DNA of 64,000 bases from CAINVV01 sp038323575 (GCA_038323575.1 JBBQHB010000001.1:62001-126000), one strand, 5' to 3'; shown: positions 16,187 to 25,954, numbered from the stretch's first letter. A program made the numbers and translations. The notes: generated by a model from the sequence alone, not told the origin.

Positions 16187-17704
16187 ATGAGCAAGAAGAT
16201 GATCAACATACTCGCTGTCGCTATGGCAATTGCCGTGGCCGCAATGGTTTGGGTACAGCTGATTACCCTTAACAAAACTGCAAAAATCCAGGAAAAGGAC
16301 TTTACATTCATTGTCAACCGGGCTTTGTTAGATGTAAGGGACATGCTTGATTACGAGGAGATCCAGCTTTTTTACCAACTCGACGAATCTTATTACATTC
16401 CCAATGTGCAGCCCTCCTTGGGTCTCAACCTTTATCCGAATACCGATCCTTCCGAATCACTGAAGAAACTCAGCCGGTCAGGGGAGCTTTCTGTCTCTTA
16501 CGACCGCCAAACTGTTAGAAGTTCCGACGGGAAAATCGTATTTGAACAGGCAAACCTCACCATACCCAGTATGCAAAGTTCCTACAACCGGATGAGCGAG
16601 AAACAGTCGCAATATCTCCGTTATCAGGATTATAAAATGGCACGGTCTGAAATGAAAATTGTGGACCGGGTATCGCCCGAATACCTGAAAAGCGCACTGG
16701 ACATTGAAATGAAAGAAAAAGATATCCTGCTGGCCTATAAATATTGCATTAAAACAACCATCAACGGGAAAACGGAAATGGTTTTGGGTGACCCTGATTA
16801 TAGTCCTTCGAAAGGTACCAGAGAATACAAGACTCCGCTTTTCTATGACGAGACTTCAGCAAAACCACATTTTCTTTACGTGTACTTCCCCAATCAGCAT
16901 GCCGAACAGATAAAAGCCACCTCCGACTTTGTCCTGCCTTCGCTGATGCTCACTATCATTATCATCAGCATATTTGTCTTTACACTACAGATTATCCTGC
17001 GCCAGAAGAAATTGTCCCAAATCAAGAACGACTTTATCAACAACATGACACATGAGCTGAAGACACCGATCTCAACCATTTCGCTGGCCTCTCAGATGCT
17101 GAAAGATAATTCGCTGGTACACTCACCTTCTACCATTGATCATATTTCAGGGGTAATCCTGGATGAAAGCAAACGGCTGAGCAGCCAGGTTGAAAAAGTG
17201 CTGCAGATGGCAGTCTTCAACGAGGGCAAGTTAAAATTGAAGTTTTCAGAGATTGATATCAACCAGATTGTTTCACAGGCAACTGCCAATTTTGAAATCC
17301 GGGTTACAACCTCCAACGGTACCCTGGATACCAATCTTACAGCCGCAAACACAATCATCAGCGGAGACGAGGTTCATATCACCAATGTCATATACAATCT
17401 GCTGGACAATGCCGAAAAATACAGCAAAGAAATGCCGCGGATTGAAGTAACAACAGAGAACAGAAGCAATTGGGTAATTGTTCAGATTAAGGATAATGGG
17501 ATAGGTATTTCGAAAGAAAATCTCACCCAGATATTCGAGCGTTTTTATCGTATTCCTACCGGGAACGTGCACAACGTGAAAGGATTCGGACTGGGTCTCG
17601 CCTACGTCAAACGTATCGTGGAGGAACACCATGGGAAAATTAAAGTAGAAAGCACTGTGGGGAAAGGCTCTAAATTCAGACTCTATTTCCCCGTTATTAA
17701 ATAG
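16187..17704 (+). CDS. rprX: Sensor histidine kinase, RprX-type
   Basis: 505 residues. A first membrane segment (about 6-28) and a second (about 245-270) enclose an extracytoplasmic domain of about 215 residues. The HisKA box has H289 in NNMTHELKTPISTISLASQM; the ATPase domain has NLLDNAEKYS, DNGIGISKEN and FGLGLAYVKRIVEEHHGKI. The gene order kinase-regulator and the strong likeness of the partner to RprY support the name. A box TATATTTG at 16175-16182 matches the -7 consensus perfectly but lies only 5 nt before the ATG and lacks a -33 box at the right distance. The signal is unknown. Confidence 0.85.
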   Translation: MSKKMINILAVAMAIAVAAMVWVQLITLNKTAKIQEKDFTFIVNRALLDVRDMLDYEEIQLFYQLDESYYIPNVQPSLGLNLYPNTDPSESLKKLSRSGELSVSYDRQTVRSSDGKIVFEQANLTIPSMQSSYNRMSEKQSQYLRYQDYKMARSEMKIVDRVSPEYLKSALDIEMKEKDILLAYKYCIKTTINGKTEMVLGDPDYSPSKGTREYKTPLFYDETSAKPHFLYVYFPNQHAEQIKATSDFVLPSLMLTIIIISIFVFTLQIILRQKKLSQIKNDFINNMTHELKTPISTISLASQMLKDNSLVHSPSTIDHISGVILDESKRLSSQVEKVLQMAVFNEGKLKLKFSEIDINQIVSQATANFEIRVTTSNGTLDTNLTAANTIISGDEVHITNVIYNLLDNAEKYSKEMPRIEVTTENRSNWVIVQIKDNGIGISKENLTQIFERFYRIPTGNVHNVKGFGLGLAYVKRIVEEHHGKIKVESTVGKGSKFRLYFPVIK

Positions 17705-17712
17705 TTAACATT

Positions 17713-18399
17713 ATGGAAAAGAAGATGAGAGTTATCTTAAGCGAAGATGATGAAAACCTGGGATCGTTGCTCAGAGAGTATTTAATTGCCAAAGGGTACG
17801 ATACGGATCTTTATCCTGACGGAGAAACTGCGTACAAAGGATTCCAGAAAAATCAATATGACCTGTGCATCTTCGATGTGATGATGCCAAAAAAAGATGG
17901 ATTCACATTGGCAAAAGATGTCCGGATGATCAACAGTGAAATACCGATCATCTTTCTTACAGCAAAGAATATGAAAGAGGACGTCATCGAAGGTTTCCGG
18001 ATTGGTGCAGACGATTACATGACCAAACCTTTCAGCATGGAAGAGCTGATCTTCCGCATTGAGGCCATCCTTCGAAGAACTTTGGGTGAAGCTGACAATA
18101 CCCAGGTTGTTTTCAAACTGGGACGATATACTTTCGATGCCCGTAAACAGACCCTCTCTGATTCCACCGACAGCACCAAACTGACCACCAAAGAGTCAGA
18201 ATTGCTCCGTCTGCTGTGCATCAATGCCAATAAAGTGCTTGAGCGCAACTATGCCCTGAAAACCATCTGGGTAGACGACAACTACTTCAATGCCCGCAGT
18301 ATGGATGTTTACATCACCAAACTGAGGAAGCATTTGAGGGATGAGGAGGGGATTGAAATTATCAACATTCACGGAAAGGGGTACAAGCTGATCATCTGA
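17713..18399 (+). CDS. rprY: Response regulator, OmpR family, RprY-type
   Basis: 228 residues. The receiver domain has the acidic pair in SEDDENLG (D12, D13), phosphoacceptor D55 in CIFDVMMPKKDG, threonine in FLTAKN and lysine in DDYMTKPFSMEEL. The C-terminal winged helix has TTKESELLRLLCINANKVLE and SMDVYITKLRKHLRD. The sequence is close to Bacteroides RprY throughout. It is cotranscribed with the kinase gene 8 nt upstream. A family A repeat element starts 4 nt after its stop, between it and the convergent lepA. Confidence 0.92.
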   Translation: MEKKMRVILSEDDENLGSLLREYLIAKGYDTDLYPDGETAYKGFQKNQYDLCIFDVMMPKKDGFTLAKDVRMINSEIPIIFLTAKNMKEDVIEGFRIGADDYMTKPFSMEELIFRIEAILRRTLGEADNTQVVFKLGRYTFDARKQTLSDSTDSTKLTTKESELLRLLCINANKVLERNYALKTIWVDDNYFNARSMDVYITKLRKHLRDEEGIEIINIHGKGYKLII

Positions 18400-18402
18400 T
18401 CA

Positions 18403-18513
18403 GAGTGACTAAAGTGAACTAAAGTGAACTAAAATGACTAAAGTTAGGGACTTCCGGAAATTCTTCATTGTGGCGAAGTACTTTGGCTCACTTTAGTCAC
18501 TTTAGTTCACTTC
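18403..18513. repeat. Decamer mirror element, copy 3 (family A)
   Basis: Left arm 18403-18444 (ctaaagtgaa units, one with a changed base), right arm 18480-18513 (inverted). The centre 18445-18479 is exactly 35 nt and ends in tgtggcgaagt, like copy 2. It fills the gap between the convergent rprY and lepA genes. Confidence 0.85.
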
Positions 18514-18520
18514 ATTATTT

Positions 18521-20314
18521 CTAATCTAACTTCAACACCGCCAGGAAAGCCTTTTGGGGCACCTCCACATTTCCGATCTGCTTCATCCGTTTTTTGCCCT
18601 TTTTCTGCTTTTCCAGGAGTTTTCGCTTGCGCGTGATGTCGCCGCCATAACATTTGGCGGTTACATCTTTTCGGACTGCTTTGACTGTTTCGCGGGAGAT
18701 GATTTTCGCACCAATGGCTCCCTGGATGGCTATGTCAAATTGCTGCCTTGGGATCAGCTCCTTCAGTTTTTCACACATCCGGCGCCCGATATAGTAAGCG
18801 TTGTCGACGTGCAGCAAAGTAGAAAGCGCATCCACCGGTTCGCTGTTCAGCAGGATATCGAGTTTGACCAGTTTGGCAGGCCGGTAACCCGTAATATGGT
18901 AATCAAAAGAGGCATAGCCCCTTGAAATGCTTTTCAGTTTATCGTAGAAGTCGATCACTATCTCTCCCAACGGCATATCAAAAGTGAGTTCGGCCCGGTC
19001 GGCAGTCAGGTATTCCTGTTTGGTCATCATCCCACGTTTTTCCAGGCACAAAGTCATAATGGCGCCTATATATTCAGATCGCGTTATGATTTGTGCATGT
19101 ATATATGGTTCCTCAATCACTTCGATCAGCGTTGACTCAGGCATTCCTGCCGGATTGTAAAATTCATAAGTCTCTCCTGCCCTGGTTGTGACCATATAGG
19201 ATACGTTCGGCACAGTGGTTATCACATTCATGTCGAATTCGCGGTCAAGCCGCTCCTGTACAATTTCCATGTGCAGCAAACCAAGAAATCCGCAACGGAA
19301 ACCAAAACCCAGCGCCATGGAAGATTCAGGGACATAAGTCAGCGAAGCATCATTCAGCTGCAGTTTTTCCATCGCATTCCGAAGATCTTCATAATCCTCA
19401 TTGTCGATCGGATACACTCCGGCGAAAACCATCGGCTTTACCTCCTCGAAACCTGAGATGGCAGATGCCGGATTCTTAATCTGGGTGACGGTATCTCCCA
19501 CTTTGATCTCGCGGGCAGTCTTGATGCCGCAAATAATGTATCCGACATCCCCGGCACTCAGTTCATCACGGATTTCCAACCCCATTTTCAGCACACCAAC
19601 CTCATCGACTATATATTGTTTTTCCGCAGCTACGAACTTCACTATATCTCCCTTGCGGACAGTGCCGTTGGCTATTTTGAAGTAGGCAATTACACCGCGG
19701 AACTGGTTGAACACTGAATCAAAAATCAGCGCCTGCAGCGGTGCCTCAGTGTCTCCCTGGGGTGCAGGTATATCAGTAAGGATTCGTTCAAGTATTTCGG
19801 CAACACCATCTCCGGTTTTACCGGAGGCATGGATGATGGTCGACCTTTTGCAGCCAATCAACTCAATGATTTGGTCTTCGACTACTTCCGGCATTGCATT
19901 GGGAAGGTCCATTTTGTTCAGGATCGGAATGATCTCCAGATCGTGTTCGATGGCCAAATAGAGGTTAGAGATGGTTTGGGCCTGAATACCCTGGGTAGCA
20001 TCAATGATCAGCAAGGCACCTTCGCAGGCAGCAATCGACCGCGAAACTTCATAGGAAAAGTCAACATGCCCGGGGGTGTCGATCAGATTCAACAGGTATT
20101 TCTCTCCTTCGTGAAAATATTCCATCTGGATGGCATGGCTCTTGATGGTAATGCCCCGCTCCTTTTCCAGGTCCATGTCATCCAACACCTGCGCCTCCAT
20201 GTCACGTGCGCTGATCGTCGAAGTCATCTCCAGCAGACGATCGGCCAGCGTGCTTTTCCCATGGTCGATATGGGCAATGATGCAAAAATTTCGGGTGTTA
20301 TTCGAGTCTGACAT
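18521..20314 (-). CDS. lepA: Translation elongation factor 4
   Basis: 597 residues, the normal length. GTPase motifs: G1 AHIDHGKSTLADRLLE near the N-terminus, G2 region ERGITIKS, G3 DTPGHVDF, G4 NKMDLPNA. Then come domain II, the EF-G-like domains and the LepA-specific C-terminal domain with AKCYGGDITRKRKLLEKQKK and GKKRMKQIGNVEVPQKAFLA. LepA acts on stalled or mistranslocated ribosomes. No anomalies. Confidence 0.97.
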   Translation of the reverse strand: MSDSNNTRNFCIIAHIDHGKSTLADRLLEMTSTISARDMEAQVLDDMDLEKERGITIKSHAIQMEYFHEGEKYLLNLIDTPGHVDFSYEVSRSIAACEGALLIIDATQGIQAQTISNLYLAIEHDLEIIPILNKMDLPNAMPEVVEDQIIELIGCKRSTIIHASGKTGDGVAEILERILTDIPAPQGDTEAPLQALIFDSVFNQFRGVIAYFKIANGTVRKGDIVKFVAAEKQYIVDEVGVLKMGLEIRDELSAGDVGYIICGIKTAREIKVGDTVTQIKNPASAISGFEEVKPMVFAGVYPIDNEDYEDLRNAMEKLQLNDASLTYVPESSMALGFGFRCGFLGLLHMEIVQERLDREFDMNVITTVPNVSYMVTTRAGETYEFYNPAGMPESTLIEVIEEPYIHAQIITRSEYIGAIMTLCLEKRGMMTKQEYLTADRAELTFDMPLGEIVIDFYDKLKSISRGYASFDYHITGYRPAKLVKLDILLNSEPVDALSTLLHVDNAYYIGRRMCEKLKELIPRQQFDIAIQGAIGAKIISRETVKAVRKDVTAKCYGGDITRKRKLLEKQKKGKKRMKQIGNVEVPQKAFLAVLKLD

Positions 20315-20450
20315 ACCTTATATACTTGATAATCTGTATTTAAATTGAAATAAATCGCTGCAAAGATAAGCAAAATTTTGAAAGCCAAATTTTATACCTT
20401 TACGTATACTATGTAACTGACTTTACAGTTGATTCAATAATAACCATCTG

Positions 20451-21707
20451 ATGAAAGCCTATTCCTGTTTTATCTCTTTTTTTCTTTTCTTTTTCATTTT
20501 ATTAGCGGACATAAAATCACAAGAGCCTCAATGTAAACATGATCAGTTCGTCAAATATCTGATCAAGGAAGGATTTGAGAACGTTGGAGTTAAGCAGGTC
20601 AAAAATGATGTCTATGTTTTTTATGAAAATCGGCTATACAGATGGGAAATCGACGGACTCTCTAAAATATTAAATGAAGCTGCCAATTTGTTTCCAGACT
20701 CAGCAACTTTACACATTGTTCCGCTGCATTACAGTGTTCCCGTAACGGTAATAAAAACCAAAGTCTCTGAGTATAAAAAAACATTGGCGAATCAAACAGG
20801 CAATTACAACGCGCAGAATGTTTTTGATGTTGCACTGGATATTGATTCATTGAATTTAATCAGGAGAGAAATCAAACCTCAAAATAAATCTACCGGCAAA
20901 ATTGACCTGATATTTCTTCCGGGTTTCAGGGTGCAATTCGGTAATTTTGATAACCCTGTAGAATGGCAATTAAGTATTTCTCCAATCCTACAAACCTCTT
21001 TGTGGAAGGGGAATTTACTTACGGCCCAAATATTCATACCCCTCCACAATTCTCTGCAACAGTCATTTGAGGGAAATACCTGGTTGGAAACAGCCACTAT
21101 TAACCAACTATTCCGTTTGCCCGAAAATGTATTTGTAAATTTCTCTTCGGGTCTTTTTTCTTTCCGTAACAAAATCAACTCGTATGCAGATTACAAACGA
21201 TATGGTTTTGTATCCGATATCCGGAAATATTTTCTGAATGGCAGGTTTTGTGCCGGAGGATACATGGGACTTACCGGATATATAACCTACAGCAGCGGCT
21301 ATTTCAGTTACTGGCCCCTTGAAAAATTTAATTTTGCTTTTTATGGTGAGTACAGAAATCCAACATACGACTTTACGACCCGCCTTACCGCCGGCAAATT
21401 CCTGTATGATGATTATGCTGTACGCTTTGATCTGTTGAGACAGTTTAAAGAGCTTAATCTTGGATTATTCATCATAAAATCCGAATTTGGAACCGTTGGC
21501 GGATTCAATTTCATCGTACCGATCTCTCCGAAAAAATCATTTAAACCCTCATTCTTCAGAGTCAGTCTGGCTAAATATTTCAACTGGGAATTCAGGGAAA
21601 GTACTGTCGATCCTTCCGCAGCCACTTTGAATACAAATTACGACTGGAATGAAACTTCCCGTAACCTAAATCCCGACTTTACGAAAAGGCAGCTACTTGT
21701 ACATTAA
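20451..21707 (+). CDS. YjbH-like outer-membrane protein, C-terminal-barrel type
   Basis: 418 residues with a signal peptide (residues 1 to about 23, ending in ADIKSQ). Residues 25-120 form a soluble part with a repeated pattern resembling the periplasmic domain of YjbH/GfcD. The rest is barrel-like, with a last part LTAGKFLYDDYAVRFDLLRQ and LGLFIIKSEFGTVGGFNF that resembles the C-terminal barrel of YjbH. In E. coli one long YjbH protein carries two barrels and takes part in exopolysaccharide export; here the N-terminal barrel type is encoded separately on the opposite strand (21758-22459). The family call is from pattern likeness and is not certain. Confidence 0.6.
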   Translation: MKAYSCFISFFLFFFILLADIKSQEPQCKHDQFVKYLIKEGFENVGVKQVKNDVYVFYENRLYRWEIDGLSKILNEAANLFPDSATLHIVPLHYSVPVTVIKTKVSEYKKTLANQTGNYNAQNVFDVALDIDSLNLIRREIKPQNKSTGKIDLIFLPGFRVQFGNFDNPVEWQLSISPILQTSLWKGNLLTAQIFIPLHNSLQQSFEGNTWLETATINQLFRLPENVFVNFSSGLFSFRNKINSYADYKRYGFVSDIRKYFLNGRFCAGGYMGLTGYITYSSGYFSYWPLEKFNFAFYGEYRNPTYDFTTRLTAGKFLYDDYAVRFDLLRQFKELNLGLFIIKSEFGTVGGFNFIVPISPKKSFKPSFFRVSLAKYFNWEFRESTVDPSAATLNTNYDWNETSRNLNPDFTKRQLLVH

Positions 21708-21757
21708 AATACAGGATAGTCAAGGTTCAAAAATATCTCATCCTTCTCTTCGTCAGG

Positions 21758-22459
21758 CTATTTTAAAAAAACTTTGAAATTAATTCCCGCTGCAAAGGAG
21801 TCAAAATTGATGGTAGCCAGATTGACAGCAAAGTGTTTCAGGAAAAGATACTGAATCCCGGCATTGACATATCTTGTGTCATACTCAGCATACAAATTCA
21901 CTGATTTGTGAGGCATATAAGCTATACCGCCAAATATCCCATCCAATTGATAATACAAGGCTTGCATGATAATGGGCGCATATCCCATATGCAAATCCAA
22001 ACCGGTCAGCTTTTTAGACAAAACAATATAGGTTGCATTAAAATGAACCGTCCCCCATGAGGAGGTTGAAGCAAAATCATTTACACCAACAGCAATAGCA
22101 GGCAAGTACTTTTTTTCGTTCAGCAACCTTATTTTCACCATTGGAAAGCGGTCTACCGTATAAGTTGAGTGGTAAGGAATTGGCCTGTTGACTCTCATAA
22201 CAACCTCAAGAAAAGGCAAAAAAGTTAAACTGATGTACGCCGCCCCTATATTTTTAGTCCCTTCAAAATATTGCTGGTGTCTTTTTTCAAAGTAAGAAAC
22301 TCCGAAACTTAAAGTGCCGTCATGTTGCATGCGGGCAGTTGGGATGGTTGCGAGCCCTGTGGTACCTGTGAGACATTGGGCATGGACAATTAATGGATCA
22401 CCAAAAACTGCAATTAACAAGCAAAGAAGGAAAGTCATTTTAGTTTTTCGAAGCATCAA
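21758..22459 (-). CDS. YjbH-like outer-membrane protein, N-terminal-barrel type
   Basis: 233 residues with a signal peptide ending at VHAQ. The mature start GTTGLATIPTARMQHDGTLS is the hallmark of the YjbH N-terminal barrel, and later strands (FPMVKIRLLNEKKYLPAIAV, AEYDTRYVNAGIQYLF) fit the family. It lacks the second barrel of long YjbH proteins, which corresponds to the convergent neighbour. The two stops are 50 nt apart. A role in polysaccharide export is inferred from the family; no polysaccharide synthesis genes are in the window. Confidence 0.7.
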   Translation of the reverse strand: MMLRKTKMTFLLCLLIAVFGDPLIVHAQCLTGTTGLATIPTARMQHDGTLSFGVSYFEKRHQQYFEGTKNIGAAYISLTFLPFLEVVMRVNRPIPYHSTYTVDRFPMVKIRLLNEKKYLPAIAVGVNDFASTSSWGTVHFNATYIVLSKKLTGLDLHMGYAPIIMQALYYQLDGIFGGIAYMPHKSVNLYAEYDTRYVNAGIQYLFLKHFAVNLATINFDSFAAGINFKVFLK

Positions 22460-22565
22460 TTCTAAGTTTAGTATATCAATACAAAAGAATTAACAATGGT
22501 TCCACGAATCAGATGCATGCCTCAAATTCCGGAAAAACAGAAAAGAATAAAAACATACCCAAACA

Positions 22566-22607
22566 AAACACCCATAATCCAACCTTCTTCTTGGGTTATG
22601 GGTGTTT
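22566..22607 (-). terminator. Hairpin terminator downstream of the lipoprotein gene
   Basis: Arms 22566-22582 and 22591-22607 pair over 17 bp with one G-T wobble and an 8-nt loop; on the minus strand a T-rich stretch follows. It lies about 70 nt after the stop of the lipoprotein gene ending at 22678 and just upstream of the YjbH-type gene. Confidence 0.65.
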
Positions 22608-22677
22608 GTAAAAGTAATTTAAATGCCTGGAATAACCGTCACATTCAGAAATTTGATTTATTCAATTGTACAATTTA

Positions 22678-23958
22678 TCAACCCCCTTGATTGTGACAAA
22701 CTACATAGGATAGTAACACTTTCTGACCTGAAACCGGAATTGTAATATTGCGGGTACGCCACGCTTGCCAAAACCCCGGACAAGTATCGGTCAATACCCA
22801 ATTTTCCAATGTACATTGCCAGGTAGCCTGAATGTAATAACCTGATTGGGCAAGAAAAACATAATTTTCGCTTACTTTATAAACAGCATCACCAAATCTT
22901 GAAGTTAACAACCATGGACCGTAAGGGTCTGCAGCAGCGCCAAATACGTATCGGGATTCATAGGAGAAAGTACCGGAAAGAGCCGCTCCGCAAAGACCGG
23001 TTCTTGACTGCAAAGGTGAATTAGTTGTACTTACAAGTTTAATACTAAGATAGTTATCCAACAAATTCCATTTTGAGAAGTGGGTAACCTTATAGTATAC
23101 AGTATTTCTGTCAGTCGAGTAGTGATCAGGAGTTAATACTTCAACCGTGCCGTCTTTCCGAACATAGTTCAATGTTAATCCACTCTGTTTGGCAATTTTA
23201 TCGGCTAAAGGCAAATTAGGAGGATACATATCACCAATGTACATATCAATAATCATTGGTTTATCAAAAGTCATTCCTTCGGGTTGGAGATCAAGGGTTT
23301 TGACAGGTATCTGGTCCTTTATTACCTCAATACTCTTTAACTGAATTTCATTTACCCCTGCTATATTCATGAGCGGTGCCAATTGTGTGTTTACTGGAAC
23401 ATTGGAGACGGAAATACTTACTGTTGCAGGTTTTGTGCCATCAGCAAGGGTAAAAACCGTGGCCGGAGCAACAGTAGTATTGGCAATTACAGGACTGGAG
23501 CCAACCTCTGAATTGGAAGTTGTTGCAATCACGCCCCCTGTTACTGCAGTAATGACGACTGCAGGTGCAGATTTCGTTAAACCTATAGATTGCTTAATAA
23601 TCATACTGGTTTTGGGGTCTGTGGGTAACGCTACGTAAACCGTTTTCGGCGTTGAGGAAGAATAACCTACCTTCGAGATCGTTATTACATATGTCCCAGC
23701 AACTATGTCCTTTAAAACATATGTGTTCCCGGTACTTACCTGGTTTACTGTTGCGGTTGGCGTAACAATGGACAAGCTAAACTGACCGATTGAATCGGTC
23801 GTAAAGGAATTCAATGCACTCACTACGAGTTCACGTTTTACGGGTACACTTAAATTTGGATCAGGTGGTACCGGGCTTTTTTTACAGCTGTACACAACAG
23901 TAAGCACAATCCCGCATAAGATTAGTGCACCAGCCACTTTAAGACTAAAATTTTTCAT
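22678..23958 (-). CDS. Lipoprotein with carboxypeptidase-regulatory-like and ZU5-like regions
   Basis: 426 residues. Lipoprotein signal with the cysteine in VVYSCKKSP (C25). Residues about 45-115 look like a carboxypeptidase-regulatory-like or PEGA beta domain (YVLKDIVAGTYVITISKVGY). Residues about 215-300 (LQPEGMTFDKPMIIDMYIGD) resemble a ZU5 domain. The C-terminal 120 residues contain four cysteines (GLCGAAL, WQCTLE, DTCPGFW, VVCHNQ) and aromatic residues, suggesting a disulfide-bonded surface domain that I do not recognise. Likely surface exposed; function unknown. Confidence 0.65.
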   Translation of the reverse strand: MKNFSLKVAGALILCGIVLTVVYSCKKSPVPPDPNLSVPVKRELVVSALNSFTTDSIGQFSLSIVTPTATVNQVSTGNTYVLKDIVAGTYVITISKVGYSSSTPKTVYVALPTDPKTSMIIKQSIGLTKSAPAVVITAVTGGVIATTSNSEVGSSPVIANTTVAPATVFTLADGTKPATVSISVSNVPVNTQLAPLMNIAGVNEIQLKSIEVIKDQIPVKTLDLQPEGMTFDKPMIIDMYIGDMYPPNLPLADKIAKQSGLTLNYVRKDGTVEVLTPDHYSTDRNTVYYKVTHFSKWNLLDNYLSIKLVSTTNSPLQSRTGLCGAALSGTFSYESRYVFGAAADPYGPWLLTSRFGDAVYKVSENYVFLAQSGYYIQATWQCTLENWVLTDTCPGFWQAWRTRNITIPVSGQKVLLSYVVCHNQGG

Positions 23959-23998
23959 ATTAAAATTTATTTAGTAAAAATATTAAAATTTATTTAGT
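23959..23998. repeat. Direct repeat in the leader of the lipoprotein gene
   Basis: A 17-nt sequence attaaaatttatttagt occurs at 23959-23975 and again at 23982-23998, ending at the start codon of the minus-strand lipoprotein gene. The AT-rich repeat places two identical candidate ribosome-entry or operator sites before the gene. Confidence 0.6.
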
Positions 23999-24197
23999 GA
24001 AATATATTTGGGTTTAGATGTATGTTCGCTTCATGAAAAAATTCATAAAATTATTCTCCCTAGTAAGCAAAAATACTTAAAAAATCAATGACTACATTCA
24101 CATAAGTGTTAAATAATGTTAATTTTCCAAAGATGGCGCCTCTTGCAAATATTTTACACCCAACCACTTAAGATATATGCACCGCTTTAATTTATAA

Positions 24198-25361
24198 TTA
24201 TTCCACAGAATCAAACTTAATCATAAAAACCACTACCTCAGGCGTATTTCCGGTTCGCACCGGCGGGCCCCAGGAACCAAAACCGGAGGAGACATAAAAG
24301 GTGGTATTTCCTTTCTGTTTCAGTCCCCAGCTAAGTTCATAAATGGCTTCTGTTATGTAATTGAACGGCCACATTTGCCCGTTGTGGGTATGACCGGAAA
24401 GATGCAGGTCGGCGCCCACCTCCACAGCCTCTTGCAGGTTAAACGGCTGGTGGTTCATCACAATGATGGGCTTGGAATGATCCAGGCCTTTGGTTAATTC
24501 TTTCAGCTCATGCGGATTGCTCTCTCCTCCCATCCTGCGGCTATCGCGGTCATCGCGCCCGACAAGCTGGATGCCGTCGGACAGCGTCACCACTTCGTCC
24601 CTCATCACCTTGATATTAATGCTTTTCAGGTAGGGCAGCGTATTCTGAATCCCTCCAATGTATTCGTGGTTTCCGGGAATAGCGTAAACGCCAAGCGGTG
24701 TGCTGATCTCCTGGATGTGTTTCCCGAGTTTTTTCCTTAGCACCGGACCGATATCACCGTCCACCAGGTCGCCGCAGAGCAGCACCAGATCGGGTTTCTG
24801 TTCATTAATAATCCGGACCAGTTTCAGTTCCTGACGCTCCCCGATCAACGCCCCGAGATGAATGTCCGAAGCCATCAGGATTTTCAGTTCGGTGGCACCG
24901 GTCACCTTCTTGTGGATGGTCAGAGGAATCTCTTTAATCCTGGTATTTAAAGCGTTAAAGTAGCCATATACCACGATCAATGTCACAACCCCAATGACCG
25001 AATAACCCAGGTTAAGCTTCCCGGCAGGTGAAAAAACAGGCAGAAAATGGAAAAAGTAATTGGCAACTCTCACCAGGTCTATCGCCAGCAGCAACACCAG
25101 GAAGTAAAACATGAAAGCCAGCCAGAAAGCACCTACCCGGTAGACCCATTCACTGACAATGGAAGAAGCCGTGCGTTCCCAGAACATTCCGATCATAAAA
25201 GACGAAACCAAAGTCCAGAAAATCACAGTATACCACTTCTTTAGCGTTAGATTACAGGAAAATACCAACATCCCCCTTGAAAAAACGTAGTAATTGATGG
25301 AGGAATAGATCAGCAATACTACCGTAAAAAATATCATAAAAGTGAGTGTTCTCATATACAT
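24198..25361 (-). CDS. Membrane-anchored metallophosphoesterase (YkuE/YaeI type)
   Basis: 387 residues; the third codon is an alternative ATG. The N-terminal 150 residues contain four to five hydrophobic segments. The catalytic calcineurin-type domain then has all metal-binding motifs: ASDIHLG, LLCGDLVDGD, IPGNHEYIGG, VMNHQPF and LSGHTHNGQMWP. Relatives act on UDP-sugar lipids or other membrane phosphoesters; the substrate cannot be read from the sequence. It stands alone on its strand, with the DUF6452 gene diverging. Confidence 0.88.
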   Translation of the reverse strand: MYMRTLTFMIFFTVVLLIYSSINYYVFSRGMLVFSCNLTLKKWYTVIFWTLVSSFMIGMFWERTASSIVSEWVYRVGAFWLAFMFYFLVLLLAIDLVRVANYFFHFLPVFSPAGKLNLGYSVIGVVTLIVVYGYFNALNTRIKEIPLTIHKKVTGATELKILMASDIHLGALIGERQELKLVRIINEQKPDLVLLCGDLVDGDIGPVLRKKLGKHIQEISTPLGVYAIPGNHEYIGGIQNTLPYLKSINIKVMRDEVVTLSDGIQLVGRDDRDSRRMGGESNPHELKELTKGLDHSKPIIVMNHQPFNLQEAVEVGADLHLSGHTHNGQMWPFNYITEAIYELSWGLKQKGNTTFYVSSGFGSWGPPVRTGNTPEVVVFMIKFDSVE

Positions 25362-25462
25362 TTATTTAGATGGCAAAACTATCAAATATTTTCGGGGTAT
25401 AAATCCCGTCCGCCCAATTTGATTATATTTGCCGGTAGATACTCAACAAACCAGTTTAACGA

Positions 25463-25954
25463 ATGCGCATTCTGACCGTAGGATTTATTTGTGTTGTCAT
25501 GTTGCTTATCGCCTGCAACGGTGGTTCACACTGCTACGAATCTACTGACACCCTGATGGTCACCACTTTCACCGGAAATAATGCAAAAAAAATTGGCCCG
25601 ATTTTGGTCCTTGGATATGGTAAAAAAGCAGTCGGCGATACACTGTATAGCAACCCGGACTCTGCGCTCACCAAAAGAACAGCATTGCCCCTTTCACTGA
25701 CAGCGGATTCGACAGGTTTTGTCGTTACGGCCAACGGCAGAAGCAGTACTTTTTGGGTAAGGCATACAATGAACATTCAATTAATCTCGCAGAGTTGCGG
25801 CTTTGCGCCTTATTACAAACTGGAAGCTACCAAACACAGCATTTTTATTGACTCATTGCATGTGTTCGCTCCGGTGGTAGATCCGAAATCAATAGAATCT
25901 TTTGCAGCGAATGGACAAAATATTACGATATATCTTCATCTTACTGCTAATTAG
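25463..25954 (+). CDS. DUF6452-family lipoprotein
   Basis: 163 residues, lipoprotein signal with lipidation in LLIACNGG (C18). The body has CYES near the start, a PLSLTADSTGFVV strand pair and STFWVRHTMNIQLISQSCGF with a conserved cysteine, as in DUF6452 proteins of Bacteroidota. It overlaps the DUF6048 gene by 44 nt, and the two occur together in related genomes. Function unknown; probably a periplasmic partner of the barrel encoded next. Confidence 0.75.
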   Translation: MRILTVGFICVVMLLIACNGGSHCYESTDTLMVTTFTGNNAKKIGPILVLGYGKKAVGDTLYSNPDSALTKRTALPLSLTADSTGFVVTANGRSSTFWVRHTMNIQLISQSCGFAPYYKLEATKHSIFIDSLHVFAPVVDPKSIESFAANGQNITIYLHLTAN

